Below are positions 9,199 to 20,200 of a DNA stretch of 21,619 bases, piece by piece (position 1 is the first letter of the stretch; the number at the start of each line of letters is the position of its first letter). The translations under genes and the position numbers were made by a program. The notes below the pieces were generated by a model. It did not search any database. It worked only from the letters and a program-made list of their open reading frames with translations, and was not told the origin of the DNA. This stretch comes from Gymnopilus junonius (Eukaryota > Basidiomycota > Agaricomycetes > Agaricales > Galerinaceae), in contig JADNYJ010000530.1 of assembly GCA_015501075.1 (NCBI GenBank), positions 1 through 21,619 on the forward strand, in the 5' to 3' direction.

Positions 9199-9902
9199 TA
9201 AGGCAGGGTTAGATTGCTATTGGGCTATGTTAGTAACGTTAGATTGGTTGGGGGTCGGCCGTGAGGTTAGATACTTGAGTTACTAACTGTTATTTTATCA
9301 CGTGATTGGTAAAAAAGAATTAATTTTTTTCCAGGTTACTAACATGTTAGTAACCCACGAACGAGGTATCTAACACGTTAGATGTGTTACATTCATGTTA
9401 AAAACCTACGCCGGCTCAAGAAAGCTCGCCACACTCCATTCGCCAGGCTTTCCGACCGGTTTTGCTTGAACAAACGATGTTTCCGTCACTGATGCACCCG
9501 GTCCTGCTGTATCAACGTTCGTGACGAGCGCTTTGAGTTTGCTGTCATCCAGCTTGATGTAAGTGGTGGAGATAGCATGGATGGCGAGCAGTGCAATAGT
9601 TGTTTGAGTAATCGAAGGGATTTCGACGTTTGTGAATTTTTCGATTTCCGACGTCATATGATATTGATCTTGGCATCCGAAAATGGAAATTGATGTGAAT
9701 ATTACCTGCCATTGCTTTTCTGCGAAAACACATCATGTATGAGGTATCGGATAGAGCTGGGAAGGTCTCCATTGAAATTTGGGGTATATCACAGTATATA
9801 ACAGTGGAATTTCGACGACCGATGTGAGATACGTTACTAACAGGTTAGTAACACGTGATATACCGGTATGTTACTAACATGGAACTAACAAACCCTGCCT
9901 TA
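9199..9902. mobile_element. 704-bp hAT-type MITE with 8-bp target duplication
   Basis: The ends are perfect 12-bp inverted repeats, TAAGGCAGGGTT (9199-9210) and AACCCTGCCTTA (9891-9902). Imperfect pairing continues about 25 bp further through ATGTTAGTAAC. CACCCCGT is duplicated on both sides (9191-9198 and 9903-9910). An 8-bp duplication with such ends is characteristic of hAT elements. The subterminal regions carry seven GTTAGTAAC/GTTACTAAC sites, four at the left and three at the right. The paralogous empty site is in unit A at about 3490-3540, where both flanks are continuous. The interior contains minus-strand open frames (9406-9657 and 9545-9772) with no hAT dimerisation or zinc-finger signature, so the element is non-autonomous. 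The insertion post-dates the segmental duplication or was lost cleanly from unit A; the former is simpler. Confidence 0.9.
9335..9354. repeat. 20-bp perfect palindrome inside the hAT MITE
   Basis: GTTACTAACATGTTAGTAAC reads the same on both strands and is two subterminal 9-mers in opposite orientation. A near-copy with AG in place of AT at the centre lies at 9833-9852, close to the other end. Single 9-mers are at 9229, 9279 and 9870. Paired sites near both ends fit transposase-binding subterminal repeats known in hAT elements. Confidence 0.75.
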
Positions 9903-10279
9903 CACCCCGTCTATTTCTCGCTGTTGCTTTCTTTGCGGGTAAATTGTCGCGTCATCAGGTCCTGTTCGCCAGTATATAACTTCGGTGATCCGCGCCGAAC
10001 TCTACTATTTACTTGGCGGAATGCGAAAGATCCGAAAGCTGGTAGCATGAGTCAGGCAAGGCGTAATCTAGGAGTACTTCTCTTTCAGTCTAACACGGGT
10101 CTTTCATGGAGGCATGCTTTTGACTTCAGAGCTTTTTTAAGCACGAGCTTCGAAGATGATCCACATCATAGTACTGAAGGAGAATGAGAAGTTGATTTGG
10201 ACAGGAATAGAGGCTAAAGCTAAGGTTGACAGGCCTTGGTCGTTTGAGTCCCGAAGCATATACCGGGACCTTGTGATCC

Positions 10280-10503
10280 GAAGTGATAAAGGCGGGGTTG
10301 ATCATTGATGAGGCCGGAAAAGGAAGGATAGGTCCCGATATATCCGTACCCACGCGCGGCATGCTACGGCATATCACGCGCAAGGAGATGGCGGGACATC
10401 TTTCCTCCCGCAGCCATAACAATGTGTAAACGAGCAGCTGTTTATTGCAACCCCTCACGATACTCATCTCACCGGAGCCACTGCCCTGAAGCTTATATAT
10501 AAA
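10280..10503 (+). promoter_or_regulatory. Promoter region of MFS copy B with TATA box
   Basis: This is the counterpart of 3998-4215, with the CCCGATATATCCGTACCC motif near 10335-10352 and a TATATATAAA box at 10494-10503, about 100 bp before the start codon. The segment after the box, containing ATGGAGTC and CCGGGTCTTACT, is also conserved with copy A. The hAT element ends about 700 bp upstream of the start codon and does not interrupt this block. Confidence 0.55.
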
Positions 10504-10603
10504 GTAGAAAAAATCACGTCAATGGAGTCATTCAAGTCGTCCGGGTCTTACTTCCTCGTCCATTCTCTTCTCCTCCGGGCTCCTGGAAAGAAGCCTACAG
10601 ACG

Positions 10604-13234
10604 ATGGGCAAGGAATCCGTTGACGTCGTCGTTCAAGACACCCAGAGTAATGCTTCCTCGTCTCACATAACCCAATCGCGCTCCCTGACTCCACCGCCCA
10701 GTCAACCGCCTCTCGCTCCGGCGGTTATGCTCTCTACTGCCGATGGCGAAAAGTCCACAACACCGACTTTGTTCTCGCAAGAAATTGCTGAGGAGGGTGT
10801 CGTGGTGAAGAGCCTAGAGGACGTCAGAGAACCGAGTTTGGATCCGCGCGTTGACCTTCCGGATGATGCTCGACCCGATGATGATGAGCTCGACGAGTCG
10901 CTCAGGCAGCGCTTCAGCCATATTGCTTTCAAGAGGCATGAGACCACCGACTCATCCGCCGAGAAAGGTAAGAAGAGGGAGGAACCCATTTACGTCAGTC
11001 GCACTCGTTCGTGTGTCATGGAAGTCGTGTCTTGACATTCTGTGTAGATCGAATTCGCCCCAGGAGCTCGCCAAAACCCAGTCAATTTTTCTCTCCCAAA
11101 AAAATGGGCTATTACGTCTATTGCGTGTTTCGCTACTCTCTTATCGTGTAAGATTTGTTTTCAACTGCAACCCACCTTAAAATCTAATATTAACTCGATC
11201 CCCTTTCATTGTATTCGACAGCGTCAACCGCATCGGCTTACAACATGGGATTCGCCAGCATGACCCGCGACCTGAATGCGACTAACTTCCAAGCTTCCAT
11301 CGGTTTAAGTGTGTATGCACTCGGGTTCGGCATCGTGCCTCTCGTAACTGCTTCATTCAGCGAAGAGTTCGGACGGCAGCCATTGTATATTGGTTCTGGA
11401 ATCGGGTTTCTATTGATGTACATGATGATCGCACTGTACGTATCCTTTAACATTTCTCCCATGCCTCGCATCATTTCATGTGTGATATGTGCAGGTCGAA
11501 AAATATTCAAACAGTCATTCTTGCTAGGTTAATCCAGGGCGCGTGTGGGTCGACTGGGGCGACGATGGTGGGTGGGACTATAGCTGATATCTGGACACCT
11601 AGAGAGTTAATAACTTTTACCTTTCATTTGTGTCCCTGTCCTGACAATTGCTTTCCTTGCTATGCACAGGCGCGGATTACCCATGTCCATTTTTTCAGTG
11701 ATTGCATTGGGAGGCACAGGACTGGGACCTGTCTTCGCCGGCTGGATTGAAATGAACCCCATACTGGAATGGAGATGGATCCAGTGGATACAAATGATGT
11801 AAGTTCCATCGCTTGCCAGGAAACGTTCGAACATATATGTTACTGCTTATTAACATGGTCTCTTTTATTTTCCTGTTGCGTTCTTGTCTAGCATATGTGC
11901 ACTCTTCCTCGTCCTGCTCCCTTTTGTTATGAGGGAAACCAGATCCTCTGTTCTTCTCATGAGAATTGCCAGAAAACTAAGGAAAGAGACTGGGAATCAT
12001 CACATCCGCGCTCGTGTAGAGGATGAAAGGGCGAAACTTAGTACACTAATTTGGATCTCGTGTACGAGGCCCGTTCGTGAGTAACTTTTTGCTTTTATTT
12101 TCATTTTCAGCTGCATCTGATTGATTATCTTGTTTCTGTAAGATTTCATGTTGACAGAGATGGTAGTGTTCAGCTTCAGTGTATGTATCAATGGCTCTTT
12201 GCCCTTTTCGAGTTCATTCTAAAAAATACGTTTAGATATGGATTGGTTTCGCTTGGGGAGTGCTCTATTGCCTCGTCGAGTAAACACATGATTTTTCCGT
12301 AAGTCATTAATTTAATTTTTTCGTTCATCTAGATCGGTTAGTGGTGCCTTCAGCAATTTGCACCACTTCAGTATTGGATTCACAGGCCTCATATTCTTGA
12401 CGATGGTGTCAGTCTAACCAATACCTGTCCTTTCCAGCATATTCATCCTTAAACGAACGTATTTCACAGCATTGGCTCTTTTATCGGATTCTTTTCGAAC
12501 ATGCTTCAAGAGAAGCTATACCAGTATGTACCATTCCTCCTATGTATAATTTCATCCTCGTGTTCTCAAACTTTCGTTGTTCCTTCTATTCAGAAAGAAC
12601 TTTCCTACCCGAGGACCCGAAGCTCGCCTCTATTTCGCTTGCTTCGCTGGCATCCTGTTACCTGTTGGCATGTTCATTTATGCCTGGTCATCGTTTGAGC
12701 ATATTCCATGGATTGCACTCGCAATTGGAATCACGTTGTTCGTATGGGCGGTGTTTATAATCTATGTAGCGGTCTTTACATACTTGGCTGATTGGTATGT
12801 CTTCTGTCTTTTATTTTTTTTTCCACATTCTGATTGTCTAATGTGTATAGTTATGGGCCGTTCACTTCGTCTGCACTTGCTGGTCAAAGCCTTGCTAGTA
12901 AGTGTTACCTTTTGTCGAAGAGCATTCCTCGTACTCATCAATGGTATCTTTTTATCCATACATCAGGAAATTTATCGGCTACGGCTTTCCCATTTTTCAC
13001 GACTCAGATGTATCAAAGACTGGACTACAAATGGGCCAACACTCTCTTTGGATGTTTAGCTGCTTTGATGATCCCCATACCATTTGTACGTCTAGGTTCA
13101 CTTTCTCGGTTTTCCCTTTGCGTTCCATAAGGATGACTGATTTTTCTTTGTATCTCAAGGTCCTTTTTTTCTACGGTCCTACTATCCGGTCAAGGAGTAA
13201 ATTCTCGAGCGCTGTTATGAAGCTCCAGCAATGA
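10604..13234 (+). CDS. DHA1-type MFS transporter, copy B (intact)
   Basis: This is a proton-coupled drug/polyamine-type antiporter of the plasma membrane by family; the substrate cannot be read from sequence. I model 14 exons: 10604-10993, 11048-11147, 11222-11435, 11495-11605, 11670-11798, 11892-12076, 12158-12180, 12236-12279, 12333-12407, 12470-12523, 12594-12794, 12851-12897, 12967-13085 and 13160-13234. They sum to 1767 nt, or 588 residues plus stop, with all phases consistent. The first 150 or so residues are a Ser/Thr/Pro- and acid-rich cytoplasmic tail, followed by IYIEFAPG and helix 1. MFS motif A is SEEFGRQPL (about 210-217), the helix-4 R-x-x-Q-G motif is at about 246-250, and the antiporter motif GGTGLGP is at about 286-292. 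ETRSSVLLMRIARKLRKETG is the charged central loop. The first donor is GTCAGT at 10994; an earlier GTAAG at 10969 breaks the frame, and copy A has GGCAAG there, confirming that it is coding. Confidence 0.92.
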
Positions 13235-13709
13235 ATCATCTCAGTGACGTATTTCTCTCTCTTTTTTCTGCTTTTCTAGAGCATACTGTATATTATGGCT
13301 CTTGATTATGCTTCGAGGGTAATTATTTTCCTACACGCAGTCGAATTCTTTGTCACCTCCAGTGTCTGCGGGCGCTGTAGCGTCAAGCCTCCTGTATTTG
13401 ATTAGTAGACTTTAAAGCACTGCAACCTTCTCACACATAGAATTTCTAGAAGTTTCCTGTCTATAATACTCATAGAGTAGTCTGTATAAATATTCCTTCT
13501 CCGTCCTTCCGTTCCCGTGCCTGTAGGTTGTTGTCCCCTATACCTTGTCCAGGAACCACTCTATATTGTTTAGATTCAATAAATGTACGGATATGGAAGT
13601 ACGCGGCCTGTCGTCCTTCAAGCGAAATTGGAGCATTGGAACTCTGCAAAACGTATAGTAAGGTCTGATCCTCCGATAGTGACTGAAGATATTTCGAAGA
13701 ATGAAAAAT
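13235..13709. other. Convergent intergenic region between MFS copy B and the MYND gene
   Basis: Two transcripts converge here. The segment up to about 13320 aligns with the 3' flank of MFS copy A, marking the right edge of the duplication. AATAAA at 13578-13583 on the + strand is a possible polyadenylation signal, though it is 344 nt past the MFS stop. No other gene is supported. Confidence 0.5.
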
Positions 13710-16209
13710 TTAATGATCATCTAGAAGGCACGAAGAAGTGTCGCACATACAGAGGTCATAAAACTCTTCTTTCGATAGATTCGGCAGTTTCTGATGTTCA
13801 GCGTCTAGAGGGATCCCGACTCGCTGCATTGAAGGGTTTTTTTCATGAGCGAAGCCGAAGAGAAGAACAGAAGGGGAGAACGGAAGGAAGTGGAGTTACT
13901 GACCTTGGGGTGAACGCAATGTACCTGACGAAGTATAAGCCCGAGGGTCTCAGCGGTGTTCTGGGCCGCTTGAGCTTCTAGATATTGGAGGAAGGCGGCT
14001 TCATGATCGACGAACGCGTCTAGGGAGGCCATCAGGCGGATTAGAGATGGCGTTTGAGGAGTTTTGAAGATGTTCTTGAGTTTCGATTTCTAAGGCACGC
14101 CAAAGAATGAAGGAAGAAAAGGTCAGGTAAGGTAAAGTAAGTCATCGGCCAGCGGGGTCCTGGATGAATACTGAAAAAAGAAGCAAGTAGGGACGCACCA
14201 AAGAAGGCACACTCTCGCATCGGACCATGAGCACCTTTATCGAGCGCGGGTTATCACGCGCTATGGATCCAGGAGCGTCTTCATGCCATCTCTTGGAATG
14301 CATGATCAAGCTCGCGTGCTCATTGTTCTTATTCAACAACGGACCCCAATCTGCCAGACACTCCGCTACACCCGCTCCTCCTCCCACATGCATCTGGCCA
14401 TGTCCATGTCCATAACCATCAACTTGAAGTTGGTCCCCCATATCACCTATATCGATCCTATCAAACGCAGCCTCGGAAAAAGCAGGCAAGACGCCTATGG
14501 AGATGCCTTTTGATAGGAGGCGCGAGTCGTATTGGAGTAGGTGGATGGAGATGTCGAGTTCTTTCATCCTCAAGGAGAATTGGCGCAGTTCGGATTTGAG
14601 GTGGAAGAAGAGCGCGCCGAGGATGTCGCCTGTGGGGTTGACGCCATGTCGCAGGCCGGAACGGCGGATGGAGGTGACGTCCCAGCCGTGTAAGGGGTTT
14701 ATGGCGCTCGTGTAACCTAGCCATTCGCCTTGAGGTGTGAACATTAATCTAAGCAAAATATTTTAGATTATAAATGAATGATAAAAGCCCAAAAAAAGAA
14801 CGTAGAATTGGTAAACAGGTTAATTACCTATTCGGAGCCTTGAACCCCCTCAAATCCAACGAAAACGGCGCCAACACGCCAGTATGCCAGAACCGATTAA
14901 GAGCGAGCCGATGCTGTGGCGTGAGCATCGCCAACACCTTCTCGCGATCGTCCACCTGGAAAGGATCGAGCAAGGTCTCTTTCATACTCCCCATCGCCTT
15001 CGCAAGCGTATACGTGCTCGCGAACATCTCCATTGGGCGCTTAACACTCGCTGCCGGCTGGGCGGAGTATAGCTTCCCCCTTCCTCGTGTTTTCAGCGTC
15101 GTTTGGAAGGACATCTCGTTGGTGTTGGTGTTATTGTTATCTGCAGCTCTAATGAGGGCTGAGTCTGCCTTGGAGTGGTATATGAGGTTAACGCAGTACC
15201 GCAAGTACGACGCGGCTGTGTCGGGGAGCGAGGCGGAGTAGAGGAGGTGCGTGGCGAGTTCGGCTGATTCGTCTAGGGAGGGTCCTGGGGTGAGTAGTGC
15301 GCAGAGGACGACGAGCATGCGGTTCAGGGTGAGTGCGTTGGTGCTGTTTAGGAGGATGTCGAGTTTGCCGGTGTAGGTGCTTGGGAGGGCGTTGACTGTT
15401 TCGATGAGGTTCCGGATGTCGGGTGCGGCTGGTTTTAGTTAAATGGTCATAAAAACTGGAGGAATTGGGAGATGTGGACGGGGTTCATGTACTTACCTGC
15501 CATACAGATTTTATAATCCCTACTCAACCCCTCCTCTCGCAATCCCTCATTACATCGTAGCTGTAACAGATCATATGGTGGATATCCCGTGTTTTTATAT
15601 ACATCGACGGCAGAGGACGATGGTAGGAACTTGGACTCGGAAGTAAGTGGGTGTCGATTTTCCCACTATCCATTCTGGGTCCCATTGCGGGTTGGCATAG
15701 GGGTGCTGGCAGTCGAGACGGTGTTTTGGCCAGTGTTGGCGTTGGCATCGGCCGGAGCAGTACTGTGGTTTATAGAGATGGGGAGAGGGAGGGTTATGGT
15801 TGCGTTTAGGTTCGGGCAGGTTTATGATAGAGATAGGTTTTGGGGGTATACGTACTTTGACGAGAGAACACTAGGTTTGCATGGTCACAATCGTTAATAG
15901 ACTTCGTTTTCAAAATGAAAGTGGGCTTGTAAGGGAATTTACCTGAGAACACGATAATAAACCAACATTACAACACCCCTCCCTGCCTGGCCCTGCACTT
16001 GTACTTCTACTCGAAGTATTAGCACACGGAGCCTGGGAAATAGTCCTCCCATTCGGTCCTGAACCTAGTCCATAGGACATCAAGGATTCTAGCGACTGTT
16101 CATGTTCAAGTGAGCTCGAGCTGCTTTCTGAGCGGTTTTTGATGGAGAATATGGGGGGACGGCGGAGGCGGGAGAGGAAGTGGCGGTAGTGGTGGTAGTC
16201 GATGATCAT
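13710..16209 (-). CDS. MYND zinc-finger protein with DUF4470-type region
   Basis: The molecular role is unknown; MYND fingers mediate protein contacts and this architecture is expanded in mushroom-forming fungi. Minus-strand exons are 16209-15943, 15870-15856 (15 nt), 15762-15497, 15428-14828, 14748-14199, 14089-13904 and 13823-13710, about 665 residues. The finger is assembled across the first three exons: CANTSS, then GCCNVGLLSCSQ, CSLVK from the 15-nt exon, and YCSGRCQRQHWPKHRLDC, giving a complete set of Cys/His ligands. The DUF4470 part follows, with APDIRNLIETVNALPSTYTG, then ALTLNRMLVVLCALL, and later AFDRIDIGDMGD. The chain ends VHPK/RVGIPLDAEHQ..EEFYDLC. Exon 3 needs one frame shift near 15630 (one extra base or two missing) between TPTYFRVQ and PSSSAVDVYKN. 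The start could instead be an internal Met just before SYGLGSG. The exon 5 donor (14199 or about 14211) is also uncertain; both keep frame. Confidence 0.85.
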
Positions 16210-17240
16210 TTTGCTGAGTTAGGGATTTCGGGGTGAGGAGGGGGGAAAGGAAGAGGAAGAGAGGGAAGAGGAAGATGAAGTCTTACTTGATGTACTTACA
16301 TGTATGTATGATGTATTGCAGGTCGGAATATTATGTGTGTAATTTGTAAGTAGGCCGAGAGGGACGAACGCACGCGAAGTGTTGTATGAAGGGTCATGTC
16401 AATCTAGTTCCTTAGGTATGCATCAAATTAAATGCCGCGGCGTCGAAGGAAGGATGAGAATGAGGAATGATCCATCGAGTTTGCTTGTTGGACCTGGAAC
16501 GAAGAAGGGCCTATGAGTTTTTACGTGATAGAGTCATAGAAGAAGGAGGAATTGGACTTACCTAAGTTGGCTTGCGGGAGGAGCGATTCAGAGGAATGCT
16601 GTATATATGTTGGGCAATGGGAAGGTGTTTATACCATGACGTCTTCCACACACCGGTGCGAGCATGACCGGTAAGGCTCATGTACAATGCAAGCACGAGC
16701 GACCATCATATTGGTAGCCTCCGGGACCGCTCTGACGTGAAAATTCGTCGCATTGGGGATTGTGAGGTGCTGGTGGCGGCGGTCAAATAAGGCTGGATTA
16801 TTGCTTTTGTTCCGATCAGAAATGTGCGAGCTTGATGCAAATACTTTCATTAAGTGGGGTGATGGATAAGACGAGGAGCAGCAACTTTGAACACAAGAAA
16901 AAGTCGGGCTGATAGGGTTAAATTTTACGCCAGTTAATCAGATAGCGCGGGGCAGCATTTTCTGCAATGAGAACGGCGCAGATTGAAATTAAGAGGAACA
17001 TGGAGAAGTTTTTCTTTGGTTCTTCTCAGATGCTTTCCAGTCTGGTGATCTTTGGATAGTTCATTGCATTTAGTGGACTCTTGTCGCGGCACTGAGTTGA
17101 ATCGTCTGGAGAAGTCTGAAGCCATGACAATGACATTTTTACGTGATAGAGTGGAGACCCCGTGACTTTACGCGCCAACTCCGGTTCAGACTCCGCTAGG
17201 TCGACTAAATTGATCGCTCTCACCACCACCCTCTGCAGCC
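16210..17240. other. Divergent intergenic region between the MYND gene and POL1
   Basis: This 1-kb stretch holds the promoters of two divergently transcribed genes. The minus-strand open frames at 16629-16850 and 16934-17125 have no recognisable motifs and I do not call them genes. A 17-bp exact direct repeat, TTTTTACGTGATAGAGT, lies at 16518-16534 and 17136-17152; the second copy is about 90 bp upstream of the POL1 start codon. I see no clear TATA box for POL1. Confidence 0.5.
17167..17176 (+). promoter_or_regulatory. Possible cell-cycle (MBF/E2F-like) box upstream of POL1
   Basis: TTTACGCGCC lies 65 bp before the POL1 start codon. It resembles the ACGCGT box bound by MBF in yeasts and the TTTSSCGC E2F core, which control S-phase genes including POL1. 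The match is imperfect and the call is inference from position and gene identity only. Confidence 0.3.
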
Positions 17241-20200
17241 ATGGCAGACCGCTCACGACGCGAGATAAAGTCCAAGCTCGACAAATTTGCAGAGTACAAG
17301 CGTGCTCGGAAGGAGGAGGCCGCGTTCTCAAGGTGAATCTCGTGCATTCCACGTGTTTCTGTTGCAGCTCTGACGACGCGCCCAGGAGAGGACACGGAGC
17401 CTGTAACCGAGGTCACGGAGGACCAGTATAAGAGCATCGTCAAGGGCCGTTTGCAGCGAGATGATTTTGTCGTGGATGACGGCGCGGAAGGATATGTGGA
17501 CAATGGGATGGATGACTGGACGGGCGGTGACGAGGAGACTCATGATTCTGAAGAGGAAGAGGACACCAGAAGTAGGTGCTTTCGCGTCAACCCCACTGCG
17601 CTGTGCTGATTCCTGTATAGTCAAGAAGAAAAAACCGGCCCCCAAAGCCAAATCGAAGCCGAAGCCCAAACCTCCCCCGCCAGCCGCGCCCTCCATCAAC
17701 GCGTACCGTCCCGCCGTCTCAGCCGCGCAGGAAGAAGACTTCATGTCCAATATCCTCGGTGAAATTGACGCCATGCCGATTGACCCGCTCCCCTCCAAGT
17801 CATCGCGCAAACGTAAACCGTCACCCACGTACGACTCCGATTCCGAACCATCCCTAAACGGCCCGACTACTCTTCATACCGGACCAAGCAGAACTACACA
17901 GACTTGTCTTCAGATGGTCCCTATCCCGGGGATGATGTGCACTTTACAAACGATGAAGCCCATTTCGCCAGCCCGACCAAGCGCATGCGTGTGGATGATG
18001 CTACTTTGGCACCTGCAGCTGAAAAATTGGCAGGCTTGGAGGTGTATAGCTCTGCTTCGGATGCCGATACGTCTTATGATGACATCGACATGGACGCCTT
18101 CATGGATGTTGACGACGACGACTTCGACATGAAACCTTCCATGAAGAAAGAGGATGTTGAACCCGTCCTTCCTAAAAAATCCATTCCTCTAGCCTCCTCA
18201 TCCACCACCAAGAAGAAAGAAGAGCCGATGCCAAACCAAACTGGTACTCAGTCTACGACTCGCTAGCTGTCGAAACTGAAGACACCCTCGGCCCCTCTCC
18301 TCTAACAGCACATCCTCCTCCAACATAAAAGACACCTCCATCCTCGAACCCGACGGGTCCCTATGCTTCTTCTGGCTAGACTACCTCGAACTCGACGGAA
18401 AACTCTACTTCACCGGCAAGCTCAAGACAAAGCCACAGACACCTGGATATCCTGCTGCATCACCGTCGAAGGCATGAAACGCAACCTCTTCGTCCTGCCC
18501 CGGGAAAAGCAGGTGGAAATGGACGAGGATGGGAATACCAACGAGACGGACGTGGTGCCAGACGAAGAGAGCGTGGATGCTGATTTTGATATGATCCGGA
18601 AGCAGTTGAAGATCAAGACCTATCGGAGCAAGTTTGTGAATCGCAAGTACGCGTTTGGGGAGAAACAGATTCCGAGGGGGGAGAGTAGGTGGATGAAGGT
18701 GATTTATGGGTTCAATGGTATGTGGATATATGCATGCGTTACTTCCTTCTTCTATCTTCCAGCGCGCCTGGTTGGATTTTTCGTTTGTGTTCTGTGTTGC
18801 TGATGCTGTTTTTGTCTGTCTATAGAGCCGGTTGTACCTATGAATGCGGAGAGTCAGAATATCGCCATGATATTGGGTACTAATACCAGCGCGTTCGAGT
18901 TGCTGGTGCTCAAGCGGAAAATTATGGGTCCTTGCTGGATAACGATCAAGAACCCTTTGATAGAGAATAAAGGGGTGCGCACGTCATCCCTTTGCCCTTT
19001 TCTCTTCACGCATGCTAACGTCTTTTGTTTTCCTATTTCCGTTTCTGTTTCTAGGTCTCATGGTGCAAAGTAGAAGCAACCGTCAGCAACCCCAAAGACT
19101 TCAACCCGTTCCCCGAAACGGACGCGACTGCGCCGAGGGAGCAGCCCCCTTTGAACGTGATGAGTCTGAGCGTGCGCACGATTGTGAATCATCAAGAGAA
19201 TAAACGGGAGATTGTATGCGCCTCTGCTAGGATTTGGCATAATAGTATGTTTTTTTTTTGTTGCCTTTCTCCCTCCTCTTTTCTTGAATTTTTGAATTTG
19301 AAATACGGAATGGTTATTGACGCGTCATCGTTCCTCCTCGCAGTGCAAACAGAAGACGCGACCCCACCCGAGAAACTCAAATGCACCGTGCACACCTTCA
19401 TCCGCCCACTTGACCGGTTCCCGACTGGGTTCGAGCAGCAGGCGAAGAATAATGCGAAGGGCCACGATTATGCCGATGAAAAATGAGCGAATGCTCCTCA
19501 ACAGTCTGCTGGGTACGCCCTCTCCTACTCTTACTTTCCTGTCCATCTTTGTATTCATCTTCAATCAAACCCTTCTTTTCCAGTGACGATATATAAAGCG
19601 GACCCAGACATCATCGTCGGCCACGAGTTCCTCGGCGTCTCTCTTGATGTGTTGTTGAATAGAATGCGAGATCTCAAAGCGGACCATTGGTCTCGCTTGG
19701 GCAGGTTCAGAAGGTCGCGGTGGCCGACGATCGGGAAGCAAGGGACCAAACATCCGGTTTTGAACGGCAGGCTGTTGTGTGATCTCGCTAGTGACGGTGC
19801 AAAGGTACATCCTATTCCTTCTTTCTCCTTTAGACGCGTTTTTCGACAATGGAGCTGACTTTGATGTCTGACAGAGTATGATCTCAAGTACCACCTGGTC
19901 CCTAACCGAGATGTGCAAGACCCACCTCGGTATCGAGAGGGAGGACTACGACCCGGATGATGCAGCGAGCAAGTTGGACGGAAGCCTCGTTTCGCCGGAG
20001 CCGATGCTCAAATACACCAGGCACTGTGAGCTCGATGCGCATTTGGTGATGGCAATCGCGAGCAAGGTGCAGATTTGCCGTTGACAAAGCAGTTGACGGG
20101 GTTGGCGGGAAATTCTTGGTGGGTTCCTTTCCCCACTCTTTTTTCAAATGGTTGTTTCGTTATGTTGTTGATTCTGAATCTTGTACGACAGGAATAAAAC

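Larger units (their letters stand above)
7040..13310 (+). repeat. Segmental tandem duplication, unit B
   Basis: This is the second copy of the block described for unit A. It begins within the App1 coding sequence, with no catalytic domain, and ends just past MFS copy B. The left boundary directly abuts the 3' flank of MFS copy A. This order is what an unequal exchange with one breakpoint inside App1 and the other downstream of the MFS gene would produce. The upstream App1 gene stays longer and the internal one is only a 3' stub. Confidence 0.9.

Noticed and set aside
13583..13981. 132-codon + strand open frame
   Set aside because: It lies antisense to the last two exons of the MYND/DUF4470 gene, whose minus-strand reading gives conserved C-terminal motifs and correct splice phases. 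The + frame has no recognisable domain.
16629..17125. Minus-strand open frames upstream of POL1
   Set aside because: They are short, with no motifs and no splice-consistent extension. They sit in a promoter region and look like chance.
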